A DNA stretch of 64,000 nucleotides from Selenomonas sp. (GCA_022482925.1 JAKVOG010000002.1:248001-312000); one strand, 5' to 3'; positions 1 through 11,315 are shown, counted from the first letter of the stretch. Numbers and translations are program-made. The notes: a model not told the origin generated them from the sequence alone.

Positions 1-1
1 T

Positions 2-628
2 GAGGTCGGTACGCCGATTGAGATCACTTATAACCGTGTGGTCGTAGAGAAAGCACCGGATGATACGGTGGTCTACTATATTTATCCGGATGGTTACGGC
101 TGGCAGACACTGACGGCTGCGGATGTCAATAAATGGCTGACTGGTTATGGTGTAGGCAATTTCGTGTCTGATGAGGACATCGAGGCGAAGATTGCAGCAT
201 CGGATGGCAACCCGACGTATATCGCGAAGGTTTATCCACTCTTTGTCAATGGCACGAAGCTGAAGAACAAGGCGGTTGTCCAGAATGGCATTACGTATCT
301 GCCGGCTATTGATCTGGCTGATGCTGTTAAGGTTAATCTTGGCTGGGATGAGAAGGCGGGGACGCTCACGAGTACACTGGGTAAAGCACCTGGCCTCAAC
401 AAAAAGGATGTCCTGTACTGTAATGCTGATGATGCCAACACGCTGTTCCATTTAACCGGAACGCTGGCTGCAAATAAGACTTACACGATGACGCAGGCTC
501 AGGACGAGACACCGGCAGCTGTTACGACTACGACGCCAGCAGCAGTTACGGCTGCACCGGCAGCTTCGCAGACAGGAACAACGGTTACGACAACGGAGCC
601 GGCCAAAACTGCGGTAAAAGCAAAATAA
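2..628 (+). CDS. C-terminal part of a secreted protein with a copper-amine-oxidase-N-like (stalk) domain and a Thr/Ala/Pro-rich tail; 5' truncated by window edge
   Basis: Open frame runs upstream to the window start; LFVNGTKLKNKAVVQNGITYLPAIDLADAV resembles stalk-domain repeats; low-complexity TTTTPAAVTAAPAAS tail. Confidence 0.5.
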   Translation, partial: EVGTPIEITYNRVVVEKAPDDTVVYYIYPDGYGWQTLTAADVNKWLTGYGVGNFVSDEDIEAKIAASDGNPTYIAKVYPLFVNGTKLKNKAVVQNGITYLPAIDLADAVKVNLGWDEKAGTLTSTLGKAPGLNKKDVLYCNADDANTLFHLTGTLAANKTYTMTQAQDETPAAVTTTTPAAVTAAPAASQTGTTVTTTEPAKTAVKAK

Positions 629-670
629 ACATCGAATCCAACAAACTGAACATATAGAGGAGGAATTCTG

Positions 671-3292
671 TTGAGCCAGCGTTTTGTGATTTTGGACGGC
701 AGCAGCCTGATGTATCGGGCCTTTTATGCGCTGCCGCCGCTGACGGATTCCCAGGGCGAACCTACGAATGCGATCTTTGGCTTCTCCAACATGCTGACGA
801 GGCTGCTGGGAGAGCTGAAGCCGGATCGTCTGGTCCTGGCCTTTGATAAGGGAAGAAAGACATTCCGTACGGAACGTTACCAGGAATACAAGGGAACGCG
901 CGACAAGACACCAGAAGAGCTCCTCGCCCAAATCCCGCTGCTGCATGAATTTGCAGCAGCTTTTGGCATTTCATTCATTGAAAAGGAGCGCTATGAGGCC
1001 GATGATATCATCGGTACTCTGGCGGTCAAAGCAGCTGCCAAGGGACATGATGTCATGGTCGTGACCGGTGACCGTGATGCCCTGCAGCTTGTGCGTCCAA
1101 ACCTTCGGGTCATGCTGACCAAGAAGGGAATATCGGAACTTAAAGCTTATGATGAGACGGTATTTCAGGAAGAATATGGTTTTACGCCAATCCATCTGAT
1201 CGATCTTAAGGGACTCATGGGAGATACGTCTGATAATATCCCGGGGGTTCCGGGAGTCGGTCCAAAGACAGCGACCAAACTCCTGCTGGAGTATGGAACG
1301 CTGGAAAATGTATTGGCTAATATTGACAAAGTAGCCGGTAAGAAGCTGAAAGAGCGCCTGACGGAGAATAAGGAGCAGGCTGTCCTGTCAAAAGAACTGG
1401 CAACGATTGAATTGCAGGTGCCGGATCTGGGACTCATGATGGACAGCTATGCCATCACACCGGATCATGGGAAGATGCAGCAGTTCTGTGAGCGCTATGA
1501 ACTGCGGGCGGTCTGGAAAAACTTCACGAAGCTCTACGGCGAGACGTCCGATGGCGAGCTTACGCTGGATATGGTTTCAGAAGAGCTGGTACCGGCGGAT
1601 CTGTCCTATAAAACCTGGTCAGCTGCTGAGATCAAGGCTTTGCTGCCGGCAATGAAGCAGTTTTCTCTGAGCGGCATCTTTGAGGGTCAGGCACCGTTTG
1701 AACGGCTGTCCGGGATGGCCGTCTATTTGCCGGGCAGGGATAAGGCTGGCTTCGTGTCAGCGGATGGTGAAGGCTGGCAGGCACTGCTGGCCGCCATTGA
1801 AGCTGCAGATTGTGCGGTTGTGTGGGAACTCAAGCCTTATTATCATGCGGGCATTCCCGCTGGCAAACAGTTCTTTGATGCGCAGCTGGCTGATTACCTG
1901 CTGCATCCGGAATTCACGAAATACGAGCTGAGCAATCTCTCACATCAGTATTTTCCTTCAGATGCCGTACCGGAACAGTTTGAGGATATGGTCCAGCAGG
2001 CGGTATGGGAAGCCAGACTGCTGGGCAGACTGCAGGCGAAACTGTCGGCAGAACTTGAGACGCTTGGTATGACCTCGCTCTATCAGGACATCGAGCTGCC
2101 ACTGGTGGAAGTCCTGGCCGTTATCGAGCAGAACGGCGTCTATGTGAACCGTGAGCATCTGGAGGCGAAGACTGCTGAGGTCGGTGCCCGCATCGAGGAG
2201 ATCCAGCGGGATATCTATACGCTGGCCGGAACCGAGTTTAATATCAACTCGCCTAAGCAGCTGGGGGAGGTGTTGTTTGAGCGCCTTGAACTGCCACCAG
2301 TCAAGAAAACCAAGACCGGTTATTCGACGAATGCTGAGGTACTGGAGACTTTGCGCTTCCAGCACCCGGTCGTCGAGCAGGTGCTGGCCTTCCGGCTTTG
2401 GAGCAAATTGAAGTCCACTTATCTCGATGGCATTGGCGAGCTGATCCATCCGGAATCCGGACGTGTCCATACGAGCTTCAACCAGACGGTCACGGCAACG
2501 GGGCGGCTCTCGAGCTCGGATCCGAACCTGCAGAACATCCCGGTGCGCACGGAGGAAGGCAAGACGATCCGTGCTCTGTTTGAGCCGGGTGAGGGCTATG
2601 ACTGCCTGCTTTCAGCGGATTATTCGCAGATCGAGCTGCGCCTGCTGGCGCATATGTCAGGCGATGCCAGCTTCATCGATGCATTCTGTCAGAATCAGGA
2701 TATCCATGCCCGTACGGCTTCTGAGGTATTCGGCGTGCCTTTGGCTGAGGTCACGAGTGACCTGCGCCGCAAGGCCAAGGCTGTTAATTTCGGCATTGTT
2801 TATGGCATCAGTGCCTATGGACTGGCCAAGGATCTGCATATTCCACAGAAAGAAGCGGGCAGCTATATTGAGAGTTATTTTGAGCGCTATCCGGGCGTCA
2901 AGTCGTTTTTGGATGCTACGGTGGCCAAGGCCCATGAGAATGGCGCAGTGACGACGATGTTCGGGCGCCGTCGGGAACTGCCGGCCATCAAGAGCCGGAA
3001 TTTCATGCAGCGTTCCCTGGCTGAGCGCATGGCGATGAATACGCCGATTCAGGGCACGGCAGCAGATATCATCAAACTGGCGATGATATCTGCTTACCGC
3101 AAGCTGAAAGAGGCTGGCGTCAGGAGCCGCATCCTGCTTCAGGTACACGATGAACTGGTGCTGGAAGTCTGCCAGGAGGAAATCGAGCAGGTAAGCGGAA
3201 TCCTGCGTGATGCCATGGAGCATGTGGTCAATCTGGATGTGCCGCTCAGCATCGATATCCATAGTGGGAAAAATTGGGCGGAGGCGAAATGA
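671..3292 (+). CDS. polA: DNA polymerase I
   Basis: 873 aa, TTG start after AGGAGG; 5'-3' exo domain (GDTSDNIPGVPGVGPKTA), polymerase motifs SADYSQIELRLLAH and QVHDELVLE. Confidence 0.97.
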   Translation: MSQRFVILDGSSLMYRAFYALPPLTDSQGEPTNAIFGFSNMLTRLLGELKPDRLVLAFDKGRKTFRTERYQEYKGTRDKTPEELLAQIPLLHEFAAAFGISFIEKERYEADDIIGTLAVKAAAKGHDVMVVTGDRDALQLVRPNLRVMLTKKGISELKAYDETVFQEEYGFTPIHLIDLKGLMGDTSDNIPGVPGVGPKTATKLLLEYGTLENVLANIDKVAGKKLKERLTENKEQAVLSKELATIELQVPDLGLMMDSYAITPDHGKMQQFCERYELRAVWKNFTKLYGETSDGELTLDMVSEELVPADLSYKTWSAAEIKALLPAMKQFSLSGIFEGQAPFERLSGMAVYLPGRDKAGFVSADGEGWQALLAAIEAADCAVVWELKPYYHAGIPAGKQFFDAQLADYLLHPEFTKYELSNLSHQYFPSDAVPEQFEDMVQQAVWEARLLGRLQAKLSAELETLGMTSLYQDIELPLVEVLAVIEQNGVYVNREHLEAKTAEVGARIEEIQRDIYTLAGTEFNINSPKQLGEVLFERLELPPVKKTKTGYSTNAEVLETLRFQHPVVEQVLAFRLWSKLKSTYLDGIGELIHPESGRVHTSFNQTVTATGRLSSSDPNLQNIPVRTEEGKTIRALFEPGEGYDCLLSADYSQIELRLLAHMSGDASFIDAFCQNQDIHARTASEVFGVPLAEVTSDLRRKAKAVNFGIVYGISAYGLAKDLHIPQKEAGSYIESYFERYPGVKSFLDATVAKAHENGAVTTMFGRRRELPAIKSRNFMQRSLAERMAMNTPIQGTAADIIKLAMISAYRKLKEAGVRSRILLQVHDELVLEVCQEEIEQVSGILRDAMEHVVNLDVPLSIDIHSGKNWAEAK

Positions 3293-3293
3293 C

Positions 3294-4127
3294 ATGCCGG
3301 AAATGCCGGAAGTAGAAATCATTCGCCGCTACCTTGACCAGCAGCTGACTGGTCATCGCATCATGAATCTGGAAATCCTGCTGCCCCGTCAGATCAAGTG
3401 GCCGACGCCGGAAGGCTATCGTGCCATGGCCATTGGCCGGGCAGTAGAACATGTGAAGCGCCGGGGCAAATATCTGCTTATGGAACTGGATAATGGCAAC
3501 GAACTGGTCTTTCATCTGCGGATGACCGGCCGGCTGGTCTATGAGCCGGAAGGACAAAGCCATGACAGCTATGCCCGGCTGCTCTTTCAGCTGGATGATG
3601 GCAGCCTGCTGGTGTACGGGGATACCCGTACATTGGGGGCTGTTTATGCGCTGCCGCCGGGCGAGCGCTGGCGGCTGCATGGCCTCAGTGAGATGGGGCC
3701 GGAGCCGCTGTCCGCCGATTTTACGCCAGATTATCTCCTGGAAGCTGTCAGTAAGCGGCGCACGCCAATCAAAACATTGTTGCTCAATCAGAATGTCATT
3801 GGCGGCATCGGAAATATCTATGCTGATGAGTCGCTGTTTTTGGCGGGAATCCATCCCTTGCGATCAGCTATGAGTCTGAGCGCCACAGAGTGTCAGCGCC
3901 TTTTTACGGCCATCAATCGCGTGATTGCAGCTGGTATTGAAGATGGTGGGACGACGTTCCGTGATTATCAGAATGGTGAAGGCAAGCAGGGACATCATCA
4001 GGACCACCTGATGGTCTATAACCGCAAGGGGGAGCTATGCCGAAACTGCGGCACGCCGATCGAAAAGATTACGGTCGGCGGTCGGGGAACTCATTTTTGT
4101 CCGCACTGTCAGGAGGCTGTCCAATGA
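3294..4127 (+). CDS. mutM: Formamidopyrimidine-DNA glycosylase
   Basis: Starts MPEMPEVEIIRRYLDQQ; C-terminal zinc finger CRNCGTPIEKITVGGRGTHFCPHCQ. Confidence 0.96.
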   Translation: MPEMPEVEIIRRYLDQQLTGHRIMNLEILLPRQIKWPTPEGYRAMAIGRAVEHVKRRGKYLLMELDNGNELVFHLRMTGRLVYEPEGQSHDSYARLLFQLDDGSLLVYGDTRTLGAVYALPPGERWRLHGLSEMGPEPLSADFTPDYLLEAVSKRRTPIKTLLLNQNVIGGIGNIYADESLFLAGIHPLRSAMSLSATECQRLFTAINRVIAAGIEDGGTTFRDYQNGEGKQGHHQDHLMVYNRKGELCRNCGTPIEKITVGGRGTHFCPHCQEAVQ

Positions 4128-4732
4128 CGCGGGTAATTGGCCTGACCGGCGGCATTGCGAGTGGTAAAAGCACCGTTTCCGGTTATTTGCAGACCAGAGG
4201 GGCGGTGATCCTTGATGCCGATGCGATAGCCCGGGATCTTTCGCGGCCAGGCGGGACAATCTATACCGCTTATGTAAACCATTTTGGCAGGAAAATCCTG
4301 CAGCCGGATGGCGAACTCGACCGGCGGTCTATCGGTCAGCTGGTCTTTAGTAGCTCCGTAGAAAAAGAATGGATCGACACGGTCACCCATCCGCTCATCC
4401 GGGCTGAAATGCAGCTCCGCCTGCAGCAAAAAAAAGAACAGGGAGCGGCCATAATTTTGCTGGATGTTCCATTGCTCTTTGAGTCCGGATGGGATAAAAT
4501 GGCAGAAGGGACCTGTCTGGTCTATGTAGACGAATCTGTGCAGCTTGCACGCCTTATGGCCCGCAATGGTTATGGACATGAGGAAGCATTGGCACGCATT
4601 CGTGCACAAATGCCATTATCCGAAAAGAAAAAACGGGCGAAGTGGCTCATTGACAATAATGGGGACCGGTCAGCAGTAATTGAACAGGCAGACCGGTTAT
4701 GGAAGGAGTGGACCCATGAAGGACTTTCATGA
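4124..4732 (+). CDS. coaE: Dephospho-CoA kinase
   Basis: MTRVIGLTGGIASGKSTVSGYL P-loop; ATG overlaps mutM stop. Confidence 0.95.
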   Translation: MTRVIGLTGGIASGKSTVSGYLQTRGAVILDADAIARDLSRPGGTIYTAYVNHFGRKILQPDGELDRRSIGQLVFSSSVEKEWIDTVTHPLIRAEMQLRLQQKKEQGAAIILLDVPLLFESGWDKMAEGTCLVYVDESVQLARLMARNGYGHEEALARIRAQMPLSEKKKRAKWLIDNNGDRSAVIEQADRLWKEWTHEGLS

Positions 4733-5324
4733 AAGGGTCCAGGAAGAGCGACGCGTTCAACGGCGCATGGCGACCTGTTTTTGCGTGGCGTTGTATATTT
4801 TTATCGTAAGTCTCAGTGCGTACTTCGTGTTGCAGTTTGAGCCGGTGCAACGGAAGTATTTTTATGTATATCCATATCATGAAACCGTCATGAAGTATGC
4901 GGACATGTATCAGGTGGATAGTAACCTGACGGCAGCCGTTATCAAGAGCGAGAGTAAGTTCAAGCATGAGGCACACTCACACCGTGGGGCGGTGGGACTC
5001 ATGCAGCTCATGCCGGATACGGCAGAGTGGATCGCAAAGCAGCTGGGAGACACAGGCTATAGTATCGAGGCTTTGCATGAGCCCGATCGGAATATACGCT
5101 ATGGGACCTGGTATTTATCCAGTCTGGAGCGGGAGTTCCATGGTAATGATATCTTAGCGTTGGCGGCCTATAATGCAGGCCGTGGCAACGTCCATGACTG
5201 GATGAAAGAGAACAACTGGTCTGATAACTTCAAGGACATTGATGCGATTCCCTATAAGGAAACCCGCGATTATGTCCGCCAGGTTATCGGTGATCAGAAG
5301 AAGTATCGGGAGTTATATCCCTGA
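4716..5324 (+). CDS. Lytic transglycosylase (SLT domain)
   Basis: VIKSESKFKHEAHSHRGAVGLMQLMPDTA and ALAAYNAGRGNV SLT motifs; N-terminal TM segment. Confidence 0.93.
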   Translation: MKDFHERVQEERRVQRRMATCFCVALYIFIVSLSAYFVLQFEPVQRKYFYVYPYHETVMKYADMYQVDSNLTAAVIKSESKFKHEAHSHRGAVGLMQLMPDTAEWIAKQLGDTGYSIEALHEPDRNIRYGTWYLSSLEREFHGNDILALAAYNAGRGNVHDWMKENNWSDNFKDIDAIPYKETRDYVRQVIGDQKKYRELYP

Positions 5325-5338
5325 GGAGCAAATAAGGT

Positions 5339-8300
5339 ATGAAGAAGTTTCGGATTGTACCTAAAAAAGAAAATGCATTCTGGCAGCTGGTCCAGGGCAT
5401 GACACTGGATGATGAACAGAAAGAGCTTCTGAAGTCAGCTGTTATCCGCCATGTCGAAGTCTGCGGCCAGACCAACAGCTGGGAAATCGCACTGATGAGC
5501 CAGACGCTGATACCGGATGCACTGCTGCAGGATGCGGCTGCGCAGATTCGGAAGCAGTGTCAGCTGTCTGAGGTCATTTTCTATCAGGATGTCATCGATA
5601 TCGAGGACGGGATCCAGAAGATCTGGACCAGACTGGTTACGATGGTATCCGAGGGCAATCCGACCGTATTCCAGCTGCTCAAGCGCTCCAAGTACAGCGT
5701 GGATGGCAGCCGGCTTATCGTGGATGTGCCAGGCGAACTGGGCGGCGAAATTATGCGCGCGCATTCCATCACGCATCTGATGAGTCGGGCAATCAAGCAG
5801 CTGCTGGGCTATCGCTGCCCGGTGGAGTGCAATGCCAGTGATGAAGTCCTGCAGAATCTCGAAGTCGATGACAGCTTCAATACACCAGAGTATCAGGCAG
5901 CCCTCCGTAAGGAGCGGGTGGCTGAAGCCAAGGCAGCACCAAAAGTCAGTGCCAAGGAGAAGCCGGCGGATAAGCCGATGGCTATGCCGAAGCATCATGA
6001 AGACTTTGACAAACCGGTCGTTGTCCATGGCGCGGGCAATCTCATCTTTGGCCGTGGCGTCATGGGGGAGCGTAAGCTGATCGACGAGCTGGACGGAGAG
6101 ACGAAGAATGTCATTCTCGAAGGTTTTATCGGGGAAGGGCCGGGCTCGGGTCTCAAGGGCATCGAGTTCAAGACTGGGACGAAGCTTCTGAGCTTCTGCC
6201 TGGCTGATGAGTCAAATGGCATCGCCTGCAAGAAGTTTTTCAAACCGAAACGGGGCAAGAATGGTCTGGAAGAGGACTATGATGACGTTATGGACAAGCT
6301 CAAGGATGGCATGCAGGTCCGTGTCCGTGGTTCCGTCAAATTTGATACCTATATGAATGAATATGTTCTGTTCGTGGATGCGATGGCCAAGCTGGAGAAA
6401 CAGCAGCGGGAGGATAATGCCGAGGTCAAGCGTGTCGAGCTGCATGCCCATACGACGATGAGTGCGATGGACGCAGTAGTATCGGTCAAGGACCTCGTAA
6501 AAACGGCCGCCCGCTGGGGCTGGCCGGCCATTGCGGTCACCGATCATGGTGTTGTGCAGGCATTCCCGGACGCGGCGAAGACCGTCAAGGAAAACAACCT
6601 CGATATCAAGATCATTTACGGGATGGAAGGTTACCTGACTGGCGATGATTATGAACAGAAACGGGCAAACCATATCATTTTTCTGGCGAAGAATCCGAAC
6701 GGGCTGCGCAATCTCTATCAGATGGTTTCACTGGCTCATGTCAAGTACTTTCATCGTCAGCCACGTATTCCCAAGAAGATCGTGCAGGAGTATCGCGAGG
6801 GTATCCTCGTGGGCTCAGCCTGTGAGGCGGGCGAGCTGATCCGTGCAATCGTTGAGGGGCAGGCTGAGGAACAGCTGCTGGAGATTGCGGATTTCTATGA
6901 TTATCTGGAGATCCAGCCAATCCACAACAATGACTTCCTGAAGCGCAGCGACAAATTCCCGGATATCAACACCGATCAGGACCTCATCGATATCAATCTC
7001 AAAGTTGCGGACCTGGCGAAGAAACTCGGAAAGATGCTCGTCGCTACCTGTGATGTGCATTTCCTGAATCCGGAAGACAATATCTATCGTGCCATCCTCA
7101 TGAAGGGCAAAGGATTTGACGACGCTGAAATGCAGCCGCCACTCTATTTGCGCACGACAGATGAGATGCTGAAGGAATTCGACTATCTCGGCGAGGAAGC
7201 CGCCTATGAAGCGGTTGTTACGAATCCGCGCAAGATCAATGAGCTGATCGAGAAATTCAAGCCGATTCCGGATGACTTGTATTCACCGATGATTCCGGGT
7301 GCCGATGAAGAGATCAAGGAGATGTCCTACAATAAGGCCAAATCCATGTATGGTGAAAACCTGCCGGAAATCGTCGAGGCACGCCTGCAGCAGGAACTCA
7401 AGCCGATTATTGGTCATGGGTTCTCGGTGCTCTATCTTATCGCGCAGCGGCTGGTCAAGAAATCAAATGATGACGGTTATCTGGTTGGCTCCCGTGGATC
7501 CGTCGGTTCCTCGTTCATTGCGACGATGACCGGCATCACCGAGGTTAATCCGCTGCCGCCGCATTGGCGCTGCCCGCACTGCCATTACAGCAAGTTTATT
7601 ACGGACGGCTCCTATGGCTGTGGCTATGACCTGCCGGATAAAATCTGCCCGGTCTGCGGGACTCCGCTCATCAAGGACGGACATGATATTCCGTTTGCCG
7701 TATTCCTGGGATTCGATGGCGATAAGGTCCCGGATATCGATCTGAACTTCTCCGGTGCCTATCAGCCGGTAGCTCATAAATATACCGAAATCCTGTTCGG
7801 CAAAGACAATGTTTACCGTGCCGGATCGATTCAGACCGTAGCGGATAAGACCGCTTTCGGTTATGTGAAGAAATTCTTTGAAGAAAAGGGCGTCAAGAAG
7901 CATATCTCCTATATCGACAAGCTGGCGCATGGCTGTATGGGCGTCAAGTCCACGACAGGCCAGCATCCGGCCGGCATCATGGTTGTGCCGCGTAATATGG
8001 ATGTGCATTTCTTTACGCCAATCCAGCATCCGGCCAATGATATGAACTGTGGTACCATTACGACGCATTTCGATTATCACTCCATCAGCAGCCGTCTGGT
8101 CAAGCTGGATATCCTGGGACACGATGATCCGACCGTGATCAAGATGCTGGAGGATCTGACCTGCCGGGATCCGAAGACGATTCCGTTTGATGATAAGGCA
8201 ACCATGTCCATCTTCAACTCAACCGGGGCACTTGGGCTGACACCGGAAGAACTGGGGGCAACCTCAGGCACTTTCGGCATCCCGGAGTTCCGTACGCCGT

Positions 8301-9161
8301 TCACGCGGCAGATGATTGATGATACGCAGCCGGATGTGTTCTCGGATCTTGTGCGTATCTCCGGTTTCTCTCATGGTACGGATGTATGGCTGGGCAATGC
8401 GCAGGATCTGATCCGCAGCGGCCAGTGCACCATCAAGAATGCAATCTCGGCCCGTGATGATATCATGATGTATCTGATTCATCAGGGCATCGATCCATTG
8501 CTTTCATTCAAGACGAATGGAGAAGGTCCGTAAGGGCAAGGGAATTGCTCCGGAAGTCGTAGAGAAACTCCATGACGGCAAGATACCGGAATGGTTCATC
8601 GACTCCTGTCAGAAGATCAAGTACCTGTTCCCGCGTGCACATGCGACAGCCTACGTTATGATGGCGTTCCGTATCGCATTCTGTAAGGTCCATTATCCTT
8701 TGGCGTATTATGCCGCTTATTTCTCCATCCGTGCCGCCGAGTTTGATGCCAATGTCATCGCCCGCGGTCAGGAATATGTAGGCGAGCAGATCCATAAACT
8801 GGAGCAGGCTTCCAAGGAAAAGAAACTGGATGCCAAGCAGAATGCGACACTGATCGTATTGCAACTGGCCTGGGAAATGTATCTGCGCGGTTTCAGCTGC
8901 GAATATGTGGATCTTTATGAGTCTGAAGCGGAGAAATTCGTCATCCACGATCATTCCCTGCTGCCCCCGATCGCCAGCCTCAGTGGTATGGGCTCCAAGG
9001 CATCCCAGAGCATCGTTGAGGCACGCCGGGATGGTATCTTTACCAGCATCGAGGATTTGCGCCGCCGTACGGGTATCTCGAAGACAAATATCGAGATCCT
9101 GCGTGAGCATGGCGCCCTGGATGGCATGGGAGAAAGCGACCAGATCGAGTTGTTCAGTTAA
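5339..9161 (+). CDS. polC: PolC-type DNA polymerase III alpha subunit, interrupted by one +1 frameshift near 8517
   Basis: ORFs 5339..8533 and 8517..9161 are colinear; PHP motif VELHAHTTMSAMDAVVSV, YLVGSRGSVGSSFIATMTGITEVNPLPPH. Dropping one A in acgaatggag gives FKTMEKVRKGKG. Confidence 0.95.
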
Positions 9162-9167
9162 GGTAAT

Positions 9168-9202
9168 AAAAAACTCGCGGTTTTACCACCGCGAGTTTTT
9201 GT
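9168..9202. terminator. Bidirectional intrinsic terminator between convergent polC and the 9183..9527 gene
   Basis: aaaaactcgcggttttaccaccgcgagttttt: A-run, GC-rich stem, T-run. Confidence 0.9.
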
Positions 9203-9527
9203 GTGTCCGGGATTTTTTTCGCAACAAACGTCCTGTGCGCCTGGCATGAAGCTCGGCGCATTTTTCGACAATCAGACGGATAACCCATGAAGCCGGGCGG
9301 GAAGACTTGGTGTGAAACCATTGCTCGACGGTCCGGCTTGGGGCGCCAAGCAGATTTTCGCAGTCCCGTGGCGTGATGCCCCAGAGCTCACGCATCAGCT
9401 TCATTGGTTCGTCTGCGCAGGCAATCCGGTCCAGTTCGGCCGCTTTTTTCAGTTCCTCGACATCTACATCGAAGCCTGTCTGGCGTTGAAACCAGTTGGG
9501 AATATCGTCTCGTGTCACTTTTGGCAT
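9183..9527 (-). CDS. Small putative HTH-type protein
   Basis: MPKVTRDDIPNWF start after a GGAGG-like RBS; RELWGITPRDCENLLGAPSRTVEQWFHTKSSRPASWVIRLI resembles an HTH. Confidence 0.5.
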   Translation of the reverse strand: MPKVTRDDIPNWFQRQTGFDVDVEELKKAAELDRIACADEPMKLMRELWGITPRDCENLLGAPSRTVEQWFHTKSSRPASWVIRLIVEKCAELHARRTGRLLRKKSRTHKNSRW

Positions 9528-9711
9528 GGCGGTCAATTCCTCCTTTGTCCGATTTTTTGTCTTGTTAGTTTCAATATATACCATGCTAAACATGTCGTCA
9601 AGCACGAATTCAGCGGGAATCCATTCCGTTCAGGGCTGGTTTTTCTGTTTTCACCATGTTATACTGGTAAAGATATGTTTTGAACAGAAAAAAGGAGATG
9701 TTCCACCAAAA

Positions 9712-10332
9712 ATGAAGACAACGATTATTGGCATTGCAGGAGGTACAGGTTCGGGTAAATCGACATTTACCAACCGCTTGAAACGCTTTTTTGGTGAAGA
9801 CATAACGGTGATCTATCACGACAATTACTATAAGCCGCATGATGATATCCCGTTCGAGGATCGCAAGGGAATCAACTATGATCACCCGGAGTCGCTGGAG
9901 ACCGAGCTGCTGGTCAAACACCTGCTGGCGTTGAAACAGGGGCAGAGCATCCAGTGTCCGGTCTATGATTTCACCCAGCATACACGTTCAGACAAGACCG
10001 TTGCAGTACATCCCAGCCGTGTGATCGTCGTAGAGGGTATCCTCATCCTGCAGGATGAGCGTCTGCGTGATCTCTTTGACATCAAGATCTTTGTCGAGGC
10101 TGATGCCGACGAACGGATCCTGCGCCGTGTGCTTCGTGATATGAATGAGCGGGGACGCGATCTTGAGAACATCATCGAGCAATATCTGATGACCGTAAAA
10201 CCGATGCATTATCTGTACGTTGAGCCGACAAAGAATCTGGCGGATATTGTCATCAACAGCGGGCTCAACGATGTGGCCTTTGATGTGATCAAACGCAAGA
10301 TAGAAGATCTGCTGGCCGATAAAGAGTCTTGA
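9712..10332 (+). CDS. udk: Uridine kinase
   Basis: MKTTIIGIAGGTGSGKSTFTNRL, YHDNYYKPHDDIPFEDRKGINYDHPES. Confidence 0.95.
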   Translation: MKTTIIGIAGGTGSGKSTFTNRLKRFFGEDITVIYHDNYYKPHDDIPFEDRKGINYDHPESLETELLVKHLLALKQGQSIQCPVYDFTQHTRSDKTVAVHPSRVIVVEGILILQDERLRDLFDIKIFVEADADERILRRVLRDMNERGRDLENIIEQYLMTVKPMHYLYVEPTKNLADIVINSGLNDVAFDVIKRKIEDLLADKES

Positions 10333-10358
10333 CAGCTGATATTTCCGTCTGTTATACT
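10329..10358 (+). promoter_or_regulatory. Sigma-70-type promoter for the riboswitch/terC transcript
   Basis: TTGACA-18-TATACT. Confidence 0.7.
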
Positions 10359-10369
10359 TACGTTACAAT

Positions 10370-10515
10370 CAAATAGCGAAGGGGAGTAACCTCGCGGTTG
10401 TCATCAACAATCATGTCCGCTGGCGGGCTGGTGACAGCGTTGCAGATTGCAATAGGTGAGACTTTCGTATGATACCCGTTTTTTCGGATACCATGCGGAG
10501 GTCTCTTTTGTTTAA
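10370..10515 (+). promoter_or_regulatory. yybP-ykoY (Mn2+) riboswitch with expression-platform terminator
   Basis: ggggagtaacctcgcgg ... gtcatcaaca ... aggtgagact conserved blocks, then GAGAC..GTCTC terminator (10458-10505) plus T-run, directly upstream of a TerC-family gene. Confidence 0.85.
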
Positions 10516-10532
10516 TTAGGAGGAATTTTATA

Positions 10533-11213
10533 ATGGAAATGAGTATCGTATCTATGGATTTTCTGGCTGCGCTGGGATCCCTGATCCTGCTGGACCTGCT
10601 GCTGGGCGGCGATAATGCCGTAGTCATCGCCATGGCCGCCAATAAGCTGTCACCAGAACTGCGTCGCAAGGCAGTATTCATCGGCACGGCAGGTGCTGTG
10701 GTAATCCGTCTGGTCATGACGTTGATTGCGGTATGGCTGCTTACCATACCGTATCTGCAGGCAATCGGCGGACTTATCCTGCTGCCAATTGCGGTGAAAC
10801 TGCTGGTGCCGGCTGATGAGACTGGAGATGTCAAGGCTGCAGATAACCTTGTCAGCGGCAGTCAAGACGATCATTGTTGCCGGATGCGGCCATGGGCGTT
10901 GACAATGTTCTTGCCGTTGCGGGCGCTTCTCATGGAAGCTTCCTGCTGGTTGTCCTGGGGTTCTTGATCAGTATCCCCATCATTGTCGGTGGCAGCACCA
11001 TCATTGGCGGCATCATGGACCGCTATCCGGTCGTCCTCTATGCCGGCTCTGCGATTGCTGGGATGGACGGCCGGCTCTATGATTGCGCACGATAAGATCA
11101 TTGGGACGATGCTTACCAATGCTGCCGGTGACTGGGCGGCTATGCTGATCCAGGCCGGGATGGCTGCTGGTGTGGTGTTGATTGGCTATTGGCGTGCGCA
11201 TAACAGAAAATAA
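10533..11213 (+). CDS. TerC family membrane protein (probable Mn exporter), two +1 frameshifts
   Basis: LDLLLGGDNAVVIAMAA, DAAMGVDNVLAVAGASHGS, GWTAGSMIAHDK spread over three frames; removing one G at gccggatg and one G at attgctggg restores one ORF. Confidence 0.9.
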
Positions 11214-11315
11214 AGAATACAGCCTATTGCGATTCGTGCTAAAATAAGAAGGTATGATTCTGGAGAACAGCTGCAGTGACGGCTGAATGCTTTCATGAGA
11301 ATGGAGAACAAATGC

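Noticed and set aside
5339-9161. Programmed ribosomal frameshift in polC
   Set aside because: Site acgaatggag has no slippery heptamer or clear stimulatory structure, and the same +1 pattern recurs in many unrelated genes, so sequencing error is simpler
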